Shown one piece after another: positions 22,142-32,344 of a DNA stretch of 64,000 nucleotides. The translations under genes and the position numbers were made by a program. Origin of the DNA: Alectoria sarmentosa (taxonomy: Eukaryota; Ascomycota; Lecanoromycetes; Lecanorales; Parmeliaceae); contig WOGZ01000157.1 in the NCBI GenBank assembly GCA_009733775.1, forward strand, positions 1 to 64,000, written 5' to 3'. The notes under the pieces are model-generated. The model was not told the origin of the DNA and made no database searches. It saw only the letters and a program-made list of their open reading frames with translations. How positions within the stretch are numbered: position 1 is the first letter of the stretch; every line of letters starts with the position of its first letter.

Positions 22142-25040
22142 GTTTCAGACGGTGAGTAGAGATTTTGAATCGGAAGTATTTGGGCTTGCTCGGAGGCGGT
22201 AGCTACCCATTTATATCTAAGATGGAACAAGGGCTCAGGAAGCAGGGCTATTGCTTTGGAATCCATTGATGCTGTCGGCTAAATCTCAATTGCCCCGATT
22301 GAATACACGTATCCAGTGCACTGTCTTGGGAGTTAGAATGCAATCTGCTACATCCGATAAATCCGAGACTTGGTCATTCGTCGTCATGAATACAAGCGAG
22401 AGCGCAATGATTACTTAATACGAGTAATTATCGCGTTTATTCAAAACGATAAAGGTTGTGATGTTAATGATGTACAATACTGTAATTTTGAATTATGTTT
22501 CGTTAGATTGTTAAATAGCGTACTTGATTTATAGAAACTTACGTCTACCCTCTTTTAAATTTCAACCCGTGGTTAAGTCTCGTAGGAATTCTTTCATTCT
22601 TTCATTACATTACTGTGAAACGGTCATTTATGATGCTCGGAATTATTGGGTTTAGGATCCAAGAGATAACATGTCAGTTACGGAGCTCGCGGATGACGGA
22701 AAAGCCTGCACACACCAAGAAATCCTTCAACTTGTGATTGAAAATAACGCTATCAATACCTTCTTTGAAAGACAACAATTAACGGAGGAAAAAGATTGGC
22801 TATTTCTTCTCGTCACGGAGCGAAGGAGTCGTGATTTTCGTTAAGGATTACAGACTATGAGTGTGCAGGCTTTTCTATCACCGCGTGCCGAGGTAGTTGA
22901 AGAGGTGATAATTGTTGAATCGGCGCCCAATAAGCAGACGTCTAAGACACCAAAAGAGAGTCATCCGATGAGGCAGGGGGGCAGGCTTCGAGAACTCTTC
23001 ATGTTGATCAAGAGGCAGAAGGATCACGAGAGCCCTTCCTCTACTCCCAAGATTATTGTTGGGCTAAAGGCTAAAATCCCAGCCTCCCTCTCCCGCTCAT
23101 AGCACGAAGTAACTCGAGTGACTGTATGAGCTTCACCTCTTTTCAAAAGTCACGAAGCTCATCTTCAAAGCTCACGGTCGAGATGCCGCAATCGTATGTT
23201 TGTAACGACACGGCTTGCAATGGCCGCTACCTAAGCGACCTTGGCCAAGTCATTGACTGTATCCGGGGCATCCATAGCCACAGCTTCATACGTCTAACGT
23301 ATACTCTCGGATTCCCATGGCAATTGCTGGAACTATTTTGCAGGCAGCGGAAAATTGGGTCAAGACCACAGGAGTTTCAAATCCGATCGGGCTATGTGGG
23401 ATCACTATTAATTCTTGCCATGACTCTATACGAGACAACATTAGGCTAGATTTATAACGACTCGCATCTCAAACAGACCTCAAGCCTCGAATGTGCCGCG
23501 ACGATGCTTCACTTGGAGTCGAGCATCGGGTCGGGTTGTCAGAGTCATCCTACCCTTCGTGAAGCAAAATATCCACCTCTAGGATAGCCCCGGGTAATTG
23601 GATCGATGTTGTATACTCTCTAACCTATAGCAACCAGCATCTCTGTCTCAAATTAGCGTTTGCATGATCTCACAGCCCCTTCCATTGACGCTTTAGAGAA
23701 CGTCCAAGGTTGTTCAGAGAATCTGCTTACATGATATCGAGGCTTCACAGTACGGTTTTCTCCATTGGAGCCGAGGCCCAAAGAACAAAGACACAGACAT
23801 GCCTCAAAGCGAGCACAGTAACAGCAACAGGGTCTACGAGGATACTCAGAACATGTCATGTGCCCTGCTGGATATTGACTGTTGGGTTTTCATCTATGAC
23901 GGAGAAGTGATTCACAAATAGACCTTGTGAAATCTATTGCTCCAGGAAATCTCGGTAAGGTCTTTCGGGGAATTTGAAGCGACCCCATCAACGAACATTA
24001 GAACAAGCCATTACAAGATCCTATTCGGCAATGCCGTAGCTCAAACCTCACCCCATAGATTGCCCCCACCCACCCATCCCCCGAGTTCAACCTCTTGCAC
24101 GAACCGTACCTCCCCTCAGAAGGACATCTGGCTGACCCTCCCATAGGCCCTGCAGCGGCTTCTCCCCCCCTCCCATCAAAAACCCCGAAACAAATCCCGA
24201 ATATCCATACCCCCAACCCACCTCATCAGCTCCCAGCATGTGCTCGCCGAGATAAGTAAACAGCAACTCTAGGACCCAAGTGGCAACACCATCCCGTCAA
24301 TACCCATCCCAACGAAAAATCCGAAAGGCCCCCAGGGACCTACCTAAGTAACATACAGCGCTCAACCGGTACAGGCTGTACGGCAGAGCACCAAATTCTT
24401 GTCACTGCAAGAGCCGTGATCACAGACCGACACAGCAGACACATACAACATAGCTTGCTAAGGTTCCCTCGAGCGCCATGCCTAGGCTAAGGGGGTAAGA
24501 TTATCAGAGCTCGATTGCTGGGTCTCACACGGTGGACCTCGAGGAAAATATCTCTGCAACTCGGGCGCATGTTGTCACTAACTCCTCCTCCTCTCACGTG
24601 GATACCTTTTCCTCTTTATACTTCATAGATAGATCGATCGATCGATCAATCAACCAATCATGCACCACTCATTGGCATGCAGGCTCAGATTGGACATATA
24701 CGTGAGGAAAATAGCCCGAGTCCTGCTCGATCCGTAAGGATCCATCAGCTAGCTGAACTTTAGAACCAACATGGTTGTGACTCAGGACCCTAAGGGCCGG
24801 GGCCAATCAGGAGGTTTTCGAAAATCCGACTTGGCCGCACTTTGGTAGAGGGGAGTGCGGTGCTTAGCGACTGCAGGAAACCGGACGGTTGGTCTTGTGC
24901 GCTGTGAGCATAGTCTACATCTCAGCACAATCAGCTTCATGATATGGAAAAGTGGAACAAGTATGTTGTAGATATGACTACTATTACTGACCAGAATTTT
25001 AGTGGTTTCAGTCGTGAATGTGTACTCCACTATTTGATCA
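22142..25040. other. 2.9-kb spacer with AT-rich patch and short unassigned ORFs
   Basis: 22400-22560 is AT-rich and may be a small repeat relic. A 57-codon frame at 22671-22844 has plausible codon use. It is followed at 22857-23102 by an 81-codon frame rich in Glu/Lys/Ser; a very short intron could link them, but I would not annotate a gene. 23126-23449 is a 107-codon frame with no motif. 23450-24600 shows only overlapping shadows. Nothing here is recognised. Confidence 0.45.
24625..24658. repeat. GATA/GATC tetranucleotide microsatellite
   Basis: A run of GATA, then GATC, then CAAT-type four-base units. It is simple repeat DNA in the spacer upstream of the decarboxylase 3' end. Confidence 0.75.
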
Positions 25041-26045
25041 CTACTTGACGCTTATCTTCAACAACCTCTCCGCATTCCTACACGCTATACCCTCCAACAC
25101 CTCATCGCCAACCATCCCCTCGGCCTTCAGCGCTTTCAAAAACGCCACCCCAGCTTCGTTCTTCCCAAACGGATAGTCCACGCTAAACATGATGCGGTCC
25201 GGCCTACACTGCCTCAAGACCGCCGCCATGGGCGCCAAGAAGAACATGCCCGACGTCGTGATCCACACATTCTCGTCCCAAACCCGGCGCAGACTCCTCT
25301 CGAGCGCGAGCCCCAGATGGGGCCACTGCCGCGCGGCGATGCCCTCGATGCGGTCGAGCTGGAACGGCAACATCTCCCCGAGATGGCCGAGGACGATCTG
25401 GAGCGTGGGATGGCGGTCGAAGAGGCCGGCGGCGAAGAGCCGCAGGAAATGGACCGCCGTCTCGTTGTGCCAGCCCCAGCCGTACTCGCTCAAGGATTCG
25501 GCGACGGCGTCTGGGTAGTTGCCGTCGTATAGCAAGGGTTTCGTTTGAGGGTTCGGTGACGGGTGGAGGTACACTGGCACATCAAGCTCCGCCGCTGCCT
25601 CGAACACGGGCCAGAAGAAGGTGTCGTCGTAGAATCGCCCTGCGCAATTGCTGTCGATCAAAGTGCCGACGAAGCCCAAATCCTGTACGCAGCGGCGGAG
25701 CTCTCTGCTTGCAGCCTCGGGATATGCCATCGGGAGTGTTGCGAATCCTCTGAATCGACCGGGTCGAGATTTCATGAGATCGTTCAGCTCGTTGTTCACC
25801 TTTACGCAGGTCGCGTGGTCCAGAGCAAGGGAGTTTGGTGCGTGGCTGACGATCTGTAAAGATACGCCGCTCTCGTCCATCGCCTTCAGTCGCGTCTCCC
25901 CGAGATCCATAAGAGCGGGAGTTACCATCCCCACAAGACCATTCTCGTCGTTAGGGTGCTTGACGTTGTTGGCGACATAAAATTCTCTGACAGATTGAGC
26001 GAGCCAGTGCTCTTCGAGTGCGATGAGCGGGTACGGAAACGCCAT
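25041..26045 (-). CDS. Amidohydrolase-2 family decarboxylase (gamma-resorcylate/2,3-dihydroxybenzoate type)
   Basis: A single-exon 334-aa protein of the ACMSD/amidohydrolase-2 superfamily, matching the family's usual length of about 330. The metal-binding pattern of non-oxidative aromatic acid decarboxylases is intact: Glu11-x-His13 in Ala-Leu-Glu-Glu-His-Trp, His161 in Val-Tyr-Leu-His-Pro-Ser, His221 in Leu-Gly-His-Leu-Gly-Glu, and Asp290 in Phe-Ser-Val-Asp-Tyr-Pro. Known relatives reversibly decarboxylate hydroxybenzoates such as gamma-resorcylate, salicylate or orsellinate with a Zn or Mn ion in a TIM barrel. The exact substrate is not predictable. It is probably cytosolic, acting in aromatic compound turnover or detoxification. 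No catabolic partner gene lies next to it. Confidence 0.85.
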   Translation of the reverse strand: MAFPYPLIALEEHWLAQSVREFYVANNVKHPNDENGLVGMVTPALMDLGETRLKAMDESGVSLQIVSHAPNSLALDHATCVKVNNELNDLMKSRPGRFRGFATLPMAYPEAASRELRRCVQDLGFVGTLIDSNCAGRFYDDTFFWPVFEAAAELDVPVYLHPSPNPQTKPLLYDGNYPDAVAESLSEYGWGWHNETAVHFLRLFAAGLFDRHPTLQIVLGHLGEMLPFQLDRIEGIAARQWPHLGLALERSLRRVWDENVWITTSGMFFLAPMAAVLRQCRPDRIMFSVDYPFGKNEAGVAFLKALKAEGMVGDEVLEGIACRNAERLLKISVK

Positions 26046-27327
26046 GACCGTAAGATTCTTGCTTGGCCAGAATGTAAGATGGGAATGAAAAGCACAGGCC
26101 AGTCAAAAAATGCAAGTCTGGCTGTTGTACTGGAACGAGTTGTAGAATAAGTTCTGACGCAACGGTTTATCTGGACGTACTATACATATTGAAATGACAT
26201 CCCATACTGGCGGACTTCGGAGTCGTTGGAATACCGGCCGGCGGAGATAGGAATTAAAGACAACTGCTGAAACTTTGTGGTTAATGTGCTCGCATTGGAA
26301 AATAAGGCAAATCACGCGCAGACAGCGATTTATTGGTGGTACTCTTGTAACAAAGCATTTCTAGTTCGCGGTCAGTACGCATTTGCAATTTCCTAGCCTC
26401 ATTACTCACCAAGGTTCGCTATGATTTAGTATATTCATAAATGTAACGAATGCTGACTTGGCATTGCAACTTGCTCCCTCAGCCTCCCGGATCCCACATT
26501 TGTTACGTAGTTGAATTTTGTCAACACCAAGATAGATCAAATATTTTCAACGTTGCGAAGTGACAGAACTGACACTGTCCCTGCGAGGGTTTGGAGCAAT
26601 TCACATTACCAAGCCATCTCAAGAATCCTTCCGATGCCAAATGCCGATTGGTCAATTTTGAGGTAGGCGCCCGGCCCATGAGTTCCGCCACTATTCACGT
26701 CCCAACGGTTTCATTGAATCGCGCGCCATATGCAAAGCCACAGAAAGTGAGGTGGCCATTCATTAATCATCATCCACTTACCTATCTGCTTGATACATTC
26801 GTAACTGACAATCTTGGTACCGTAACTTCGAACTTCGGGTGTTTAGCAAACTGGAACTGTCTTACCTGCACCAGATGCTTTGGGGAAGAATTAAAATCCT
26901 ATACAGCTGAGAAGTTCATTTTGCGTCCATTAGAGACAAATGGCTATTCTTAGCCGTGGCTCAGCGACACTGTCCTAAACCTCTCGAAGCCACAATAGAG
27001 CGCTGTGCCAGGAGGCTGCATTAGAGCGGGAAGTCCTGTGGCTTCCTGGGCCAATTATTCCCAATGCTAGTAGCGATACCGTAGCCCCCCACCACACCCT
27101 CTTATGTAGAAAGATGTAGGAGCTGGGCGTGGCAGTGTAAGGCTGCGCCGATGATATGAGGCTGACTTGACTCGCACGAGGCTCTCCCTCGAGAAGAAAC
27201 AGTCAATATAAGATTCGCAGGGGAGATACAAAATGAAAAACTCAATCTCGTTACTTTCGATACCACCAAACATTCGTTCAAGCACACATTCAAGCATTCA
27301 TCAGTTCCCCCTGAGAAGCCAAACGCC
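26046..27327. other. Intergenic spacer
   Basis: It contains a 120-codon frame at 26591-26953 with no motif or signal peptide. A GTAGCCCC-containing stretch near 27080 resembles one at 36671. No gene is supported. Confidence 0.45.
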
Positions 27328-28311
27328 ATGACAACTCCTCAATGGGCACTAGCTGAGGTGCTCCAACTTGACCCTAACTCCTCCAGCTTCACATGTATCG
27401 GGTACGCTCCGTCGAAAGGCCGCAGATGTCGCAACCCTATCGCATGCGTCAACCGCCAGGAATCCACAGAGATACTACTGGAGATGTCGAGACTTGATCT
27501 TCAGTCGCGACGACTTGACGGTAAACTTGAAGAATTGGCCCCCCGCCTTCTTTGCAGGAGATGGCACCAGGATCAGGCGGCAGGGATGAAGAGACAGTGG
27601 CAATGCGACATTGAGAATTATCGCGCCGCAACAGTCAGGGCGGAACGGTCGAGGACAGTCCGCACGCCCCCAGCATCGGCACGTTCCACTGTGGTCCAGA
27701 CTCGAGAAATTTCCCTAAGAGTAGACCAAACCGCATACTTGGTGGCGCTCTTTTACATTCACGTCTCCTCCTCACTATTTTTGTCGGGGGCTACTGGAGA
27801 CGAATCTGGAGGAAGAGAGAACAATCACCCACATCCTGACTTGTCGAATCAGCAGGAATCATTATTGCAACAAACAAATCACCGAGAAAGCATTTCACCC
27901 CCAACACCATCAGCCGATGACTTTACTTCCCATACGCCAGATGCGTCACTTCGAGAAGAGGTAGCGACGACCAGAACAGAAGTGACAAACGAACGGGAAT
28001 CCGAAACGCACGTCCTAGAAGCACTCCCACAGGAACAACCACCAGAAGATTCACTTCATGCCCACGACCGCAGAGCCATAGAAGGTGATTGTTCCATCTG
28101 CTGTGAAGATGTTAGCAGTGGTGGCGACACTTTTTGGTGCAGGGCACAGTGCAGGCAGAATTTCCATGCAGATTGTATCAATTCTTGGCATGCTTCGCAA
28201 GAGGCAAATAGACGTGTGAAGACATGTCCGCACTGGTAAAAGATCCCCGGGACGAAATTGACTGGTGACTGTTGCTAACATGAGTCCAGTCGCACCCATT
28301 GGGCTGATTGA
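27328..28311 (+). CDS. RING-type zinc-finger protein, two exons
   Basis: Exon 1 is 27328-28235, the intron 28236-28289 (GTAAAA...GCTAACATGAGTCCAG), and exon 2 28290-28311, giving 309 aa. Splicing is supported because it completes the zinc finger. Exon 1 supplies Cys255-x2-Cys258, Cys271-x3-Cys275, His280, Cys283 and Cys300-Pro-His. Exon 2 adds Cys303 to give CPHC. Unspliced, the frame would read CPHW-stop. An N-terminal Cys-Ile-Gly-x5-Lys-Gly-Arg-Arg-Cys motif (23-34) is common in fungal proteins of unknown function. Between them lie a basic region and a disordered Ser/Pro/Glu/Gln-rich stretch (about 155-245). The likely role is E3 ubiquitin ligase; the substrate is unknown. The hydrophobic stretch at 137-153 could hide a small unspliced intron. 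Confidence 0.72.
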
Positions 28312-29405
28312 GATGGTCCCGCTACCGCTTCTGCAATTGATAAGGAAATGGATGAGATGTTGCTAGCATGAACCGACTCGCCATCTAGCCACAAGCTCGC
28401 ACCAGCCGCCATAGACGTAGTACTAGGAAGTTGCGTCCAACAAATCACGCCTCTTATTTCGGTTTACGCGGAAAGTGTGAACACTCGCTAGTCAACGACC
28501 TTTGTAGCAACCACGGACATGAAAATTGCAGACATATTTTGTCGCTACGTCTATGATGAAATGGGAACTTCATACGGTGACACAGTGCCGAGGTATTTGA
28601 ACCATCCATTCGGTGTTGTAAGCGACATAAGCCTTGAAACGAGGAATTGCAACAGAAGGTCTTGTGACTCCTCTCAGTGATGATCTGACTACTTTCAACG
28701 GAGGGTCAAGAATCAGATAGGAGGTATTAGTCTGTTGGTTGAATCTTGTCAATGTGCTGCTTATGGAGCAGGCTGTCTTTCGTTGTTTGGCAGGGAGCCA
28801 GGTAGAGGAATGCCACGACTTATCACAGCCTGAGATAAGCTTGAGTTGAAGGTGACTGCTGCTTGAGCAGAATTTCGATCGAGGTCTTGGGGCTGGAGTC
28901 AGGAGTGCGTCGTTTCCTTTGGCATACCGTGTGGAGCATTCCGAGTAGAAATACGATTAGGTGTCAAAAAGTGCGTAAAAGTACCAACTCACTATATGTT
29001 ACAGCAGTCATATGTTGTCATACATAAATCTGGCTTCACTAAGCCAAGACGCTAACTCGATCATGCGTTGGTACATATCAGTACGGCGGGCGTAAAGTAG
29101 TGGCCGCCTGGGCATGGACCAGTGATCCGACAGAATGATCCCACCAATATGTTGTAGCGGGTGACCTTTTCGATCGTTCTTTACCTATTCGACGAACTTG
29201 TGCAGCTTCAGGTACCTAGTCCTGTATACACATGAGTCAGTAGCTGGTAGCATGATTGGAATCTCCCAAATCTCCTGGCAACCGAATGCTGGGCGGTGCA
29301 CCAACTTCTGTGGTCTCTGCTCGCCAAATCGCCTTGGACCAAGATGGCAAGCACTTTTTTCCCAATCTTTCGGAACATCGAGCACAGTGAGCTAACGTCA
29401 CACAG
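28312..29405. other. Intergenic spacer, probably with the first exon/intron of the next gene
   Basis: No family motif is seen. A good branch point and acceptor (GCTAACGTCACACAG, ending at 29405) lies at its right end, so the 5' exon of the following gene must be somewhere upstream. I could not choose among candidate ATGs. Confidence 0.45.
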
Positions 29406-30455
29406 TCCTTCACCCACTTCCTCGCTCTCCCCCCCGAAATCCGCAACCAAATCTACGCCTCCCACTTCCGCACCCTCACCCTCGTCTACCCTACCTTCAC
29501 CCCTCCGCCCCTCCTCTTCACCTCCCACCAAATCCACACCGAAGCCCTCCCCTGGCTCAAAAAAAATGCCACCTACAACCTGCTCACCACCGAGCATTTC
29601 GTCGACTACCTCACTACCCTCACCCCCGCATCCCTCGCCCAGCTCCGCCACATCTCCGTCCGCGGCGTTCCCTTTCCAGTATACCCCGACGACGACGATA
29701 CGTGCTATCATACGCACCTCTTCCCAAGCTTGCTACCGTTGTTTCCGGGCTTGCATCTTGATACGTTGGAAGTGATTGATGCGTTTCATGGCAAAGGTGT
29801 CGATGAGAATGGTTGGGGACATGAAGCTACGTATTATCATCTGGAGGCAATGATTAAAACGGGTAAAGGATGGAAAGAGCTGGTCTTCAAAAGCGTAAGT
29901 GATCGTTGGTTGGAAGCCCCCACGTATGAGTTTTATGGAACTGGGGCGACGACAAAGACAAATGGCCTTAGTGCGCAACCGAGGGGCTGGGATAGGGTGA
30001 TTAAAGAGAGAGATGGGGAGGACTCGAGGGCTAGGGCTGAGATGTGGTCGTGTGGTGAGGAAGGCGTGTGGGAGAAAGTAGAGGGGGATTACGATGCTGA
30101 GGGGGAAGACGAGACGGAACAAGATGATCTGGAAGACGAGGCGCAGGGAGATAGTACGGAAGACGAGACGGACCAAGATGACACGGAAGACGACTCCGAG
30201 CAAGATTCTCCAGATGAATACGAGGGACCGCTGCTATCGATGGGGAGGGAAGGTGATGACGATTCGCGGCCTTCCATCGAGGTGAGAGTCAGGAGGGGAG
30301 AAGGGGCCCAGTATGTGCAGGACGAGAGGTCCATTGATGAGAGTGACTCTAGTCGTAAGTTGCGCGAGATGTTTGAGAAGCTAGGCTGGAAGGAAATCAA
30401 GGCGCGCGGACTGTTTATCCCTAGAGCGGAAAATAGGCCCTGTAGTCATCTTTGA
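29406..30455 (+). CDS. Fungal LPPEIRNxIY-type protein with acidic nonapeptide repeats, 5' end unresolved
   Basis: The readable part starts right after a strong splice acceptor (29405), since an in-frame TGA lies just upstream at 29388-29390. The second exon opens with Leu-Pro-Pro-Glu-Ile-Arg-Asn-Gln-Ile-Tyr, the F-box-like signature of a large ascomycete family of unknown function. An alpha/beta region follows, then from about 30104 four exact-length 27-bp units encoding acidic nonapeptides (EDETEQDDL-like). It ends in a basic, charged tail and a stop at 30455. About 349 residues are visible. The first exon is missing from this model: a 19-nt intron from GTGAGC (29387) is too short, so the donor must lie further upstream. 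The opposite-strand frames here are shadows. Confidence 0.6.
   Translation, partial: SFTHFLALPPEIRNQIYASHFRTLTLVYPTFTPPPLLFTSHQIHTEALPWLKKNATYNLLTTEHFVDYLTTLTPASLAQLRHISVRGVPFPVYPDDDDTCYHTHLFPSLLPLFPGLHLDTLEVIDAFHGKGVDENGWGHEATYYHLEAMIKTGKGWKELVFKSVSDRWLEAPTYEFYGTGATTKTNGLSAQPRGWDRVIKERDGEDSRARAEMWSCGEEGVWEKVEGDYDAEGEDETEQDDLEDEAQGDSTEDETDQDDTEDDSEQDSPDEYEGPLLSMGREGDDDSRPSIEVRVRRGEGAQYVQDERSIDESDSSRKLREMFEKLGWKEIKARGLFIPRAENRPCSHL
30104..30211 (+). repeat. In-frame minisatellite, 4 x 27 bp
   Basis: Units start at 30104, 30131, 30158 and 30185, each beginning GGAAGACGA. They encode four acidic 9-residue repeats (EDETEQDDL, EDEAQGDST, EDETDQDDT, EDDSEQDSP) within the coding region. Confidence 0.9.
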
Positions 30456-31070
30456 CTTCACGGGATGGAAATCGTAGAACTCTGGTTGGCATGGGCGTCG
30501 TTTCGGATGGGAATATCGGGTGCTTCATCGTGACAAGGCTTGTCAATATGGTAGGATATTCGCCATGTGCAGAAGCTGCCTGGGAACTTTCGCTCTGTCC
30601 AGCCTCTCCTCAAATCAAAAACAACTAGGTATTCAAAGGCGTATGGACGAGTAGCTGGCACTTCTTGATGGTCAGAGTTAATTTTGCGGCCCTGGAACAA
30701 TATCCACATGTCATCCCTAGCAACAGCATCAAAGACGGCCCATTTTCCACATCCTAGTCGTTTACACTGTCATACGCGCACAGAAGAGTCTTTGAGTCAT
30801 GCGTTTTGAATTTCGTATATGATACAAGACACAATGCTATCACCCTGTAGCGCGCGACAGCTCTTAGAAAGTGCCATCTATGGACAAGAGCGATCATGGT
30901 CCCTTTGGACCTAGTCCGCGCCTTTCGCTGACTGTGAATTATAAATGTTTCTTTCCTGACGAATTGACAACCTCGCCCGTTCGCAAGACATCAAATCAAG
31001 TATCTGATGCTTGGATAGTTAAAATGCAATTGGGAGAGTAGACCGAGTCTCGTGCTTGAAGAAGGGTTTT
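30456..31070. other. Spacer between convergent genes
   Basis: The 3' ends of the preceding + strand gene and the following - strand gene face each other here. No coding or RNA feature is seen. Confidence 0.5.
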
Positions 31071-32344
31071 TTAAATCCATCTCATGTCGTGAATGCGCAG
31101 CGTGAATTCTTGGCTCTCTTTCGTCGTCACGAGCTCTTTGCCCGCTGGCGGCGTGATGGGCCCCTCGGTCTCTTCTTCGGAAATGGAGTCCGTGCCCTCT
31201 TCTGCCGCGATGGACTCTTTGCCTACGTCTGAGGTGATGGACTCCCTAATCTTCTCCATAGTAAAGGCTTCCTCTCCCTCTTCCGTCATAACGGCGTCCT
31301 TTTCTCCTTCCTTATCGACGAGCTCCTTGACCTCTTCCGTCGTGATTCTGATTGCAGCTTGTCCTTGTCCACCAACAAGCTCCGCTTTGTGATGGTGGGT
31401 TCCTCCAACAGGACCAATACCAGATGTGTGTAATCGTTGTATACTGAAATCAGTCAGGTCAAGCTGGTAGACGTCGGTTTGTTCACGCGACGCCTGGCCA
31501 CGGTAGCCAAGGCCGCCAATGATGATCATATACTCATTTCCGGTGGCTGGGTCTGCGAAGTATGTCGACGTGTGGAAATCTATCGGCGGGAAGATGTCCA
31601 CTGGATAACTATAATGTGTAAGCAGATCAAGACATCACAGACACTTTGGTGGATAGACTATTGGCGAAACCTACCCATAAATCTTGATACATTCAGGAGT
31701 GAGTAGTGGAGGCGGATCGCTTTTCGGCGGTGCTTCGAAGACTACCACATCTGCAACTCCAATTAGTCCGTGCTTAGAGCCACTGGGCGATGCAGCAGCT
31801 GCATTCATGAAGTACAATCGGAAGCCATGAGTAGACCCGCAAATCTCGACTTATGTCTGTCCGAGCAGCGTAGAAAGGACTTACCGTTGTAGATACAGAA
31901 ATCCGGATCGTAGCCATCCTCATGCTCACCGCCTATGCAGACGACGCGACCATCAGGAAGCTTTGTGCGCGTCGCACCAAAACGTATAAAGCACCATACC
32001 GGGTCTTCCGAGTCTGCAAAAGGGTCGTCTGGCTTTCCAAAAGCTGTCCGAGCACTCCACGCAGGGACTCCTCTTGGACCAACCTGAAACATCCAGAATG
32101 GATTGTTCATGATCGAGGGGTTGGCCGTTCCGCGAGTGTTGGCGTCTCGGTCAGTAATATATTCTTCACGAGAAATTTGGAACAAGTTGCTCGCTTCTTC
32201 TTGGTGGTAACCCTCGAGGAGATCATTGAGGGCTATTTCAGAGGCGAACATGAGGTCCAGGACTGTTATGACGGGGCGTCTAACGCCGTCTTCGTCTGTC
32301 TCTGAAGCCTTGGTGGCACGGAGCGTGGCGCTAGATAGACTCAT
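31071..32344 (-). CDS. Kelch-like fungal protein with expanded acidic C-terminal repeats
   Basis: Three exons, complement of 31885-32344, 31675-31750 and 31071-31608, total exactly 1074 nt (357 aa). Both introns are GT-AG, with donors GTAAGT and GTAGGT, and the phases join correctly: Tyr-Asn-Asp-Val-Val-Val and Ile-Tyr-Gly-Tyr-Pro-Val-Asp-Ile. I start at Met 32344 (MSLSSATLR), since the upstream in-frame Met would add an untypical leader. Kelch-like features are Val-Val-Cys-Ile-Gly-Gly-Glu and Ile-Ile-Ile-Gly-Gly-Leu-Gly-Tyr-Arg-Gly, followed by a Val-Tyr-Gln-Leu-Asp-Leu strand. From my memory of the family, relatives are widespread in ascomycetes as uncharacterised proteins. The C-terminus carries nine 9-residue acidic repeats just before the terminal Leu-Arg-Ile-His-Asp-Met-Arg-Trp. 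Function unknown. Confidence 0.78.
31102..31344 (-). repeat. In-frame minisatellite, 9 x 27 bp
   Basis: Nine contiguous 27-bp units start at 31102, 31129, 31156, 31183, 31210, 31237, 31264, 31291 and 31318. On the - strand they encode nine degenerate nonapeptides such as TTEEVKELV, TSDVGKESI and TPPAGKELV. No unit breaks the frame. Confidence 0.9.

Noticed and set aside
22671..23102. Two short frames joined by a roughly 40-nt intron as a small gene
   Set aside because: No domain, no signal peptide and an intron too short to trust; left in the spacer description.
25189..25980. Several + strand frames across the amidohydrolase
   Set aside because: Antisense shadows; the - strand frame carries all metal ligands.
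25041..26045. A metabolic cluster linking the decarboxylase, NmrA-like protein and transporter
   Set aside because: They are 3-30 kb apart with unrelated genes between them; no backbone synthase or shared regulator is visible.
29387..29405. A 19-nt intron (GTGAGC...ACAG) to attach an upstream ATG at 29344
   Set aside because: Too short for spliceosomal removal; only the acceptor side is convincing.
29208..29717. 169-codon Glu/Gly-rich frame on the - strand
   Set aside because: Shadow of the + strand LPPEIRNxIY gene; its composition follows from C-rich codons opposite.
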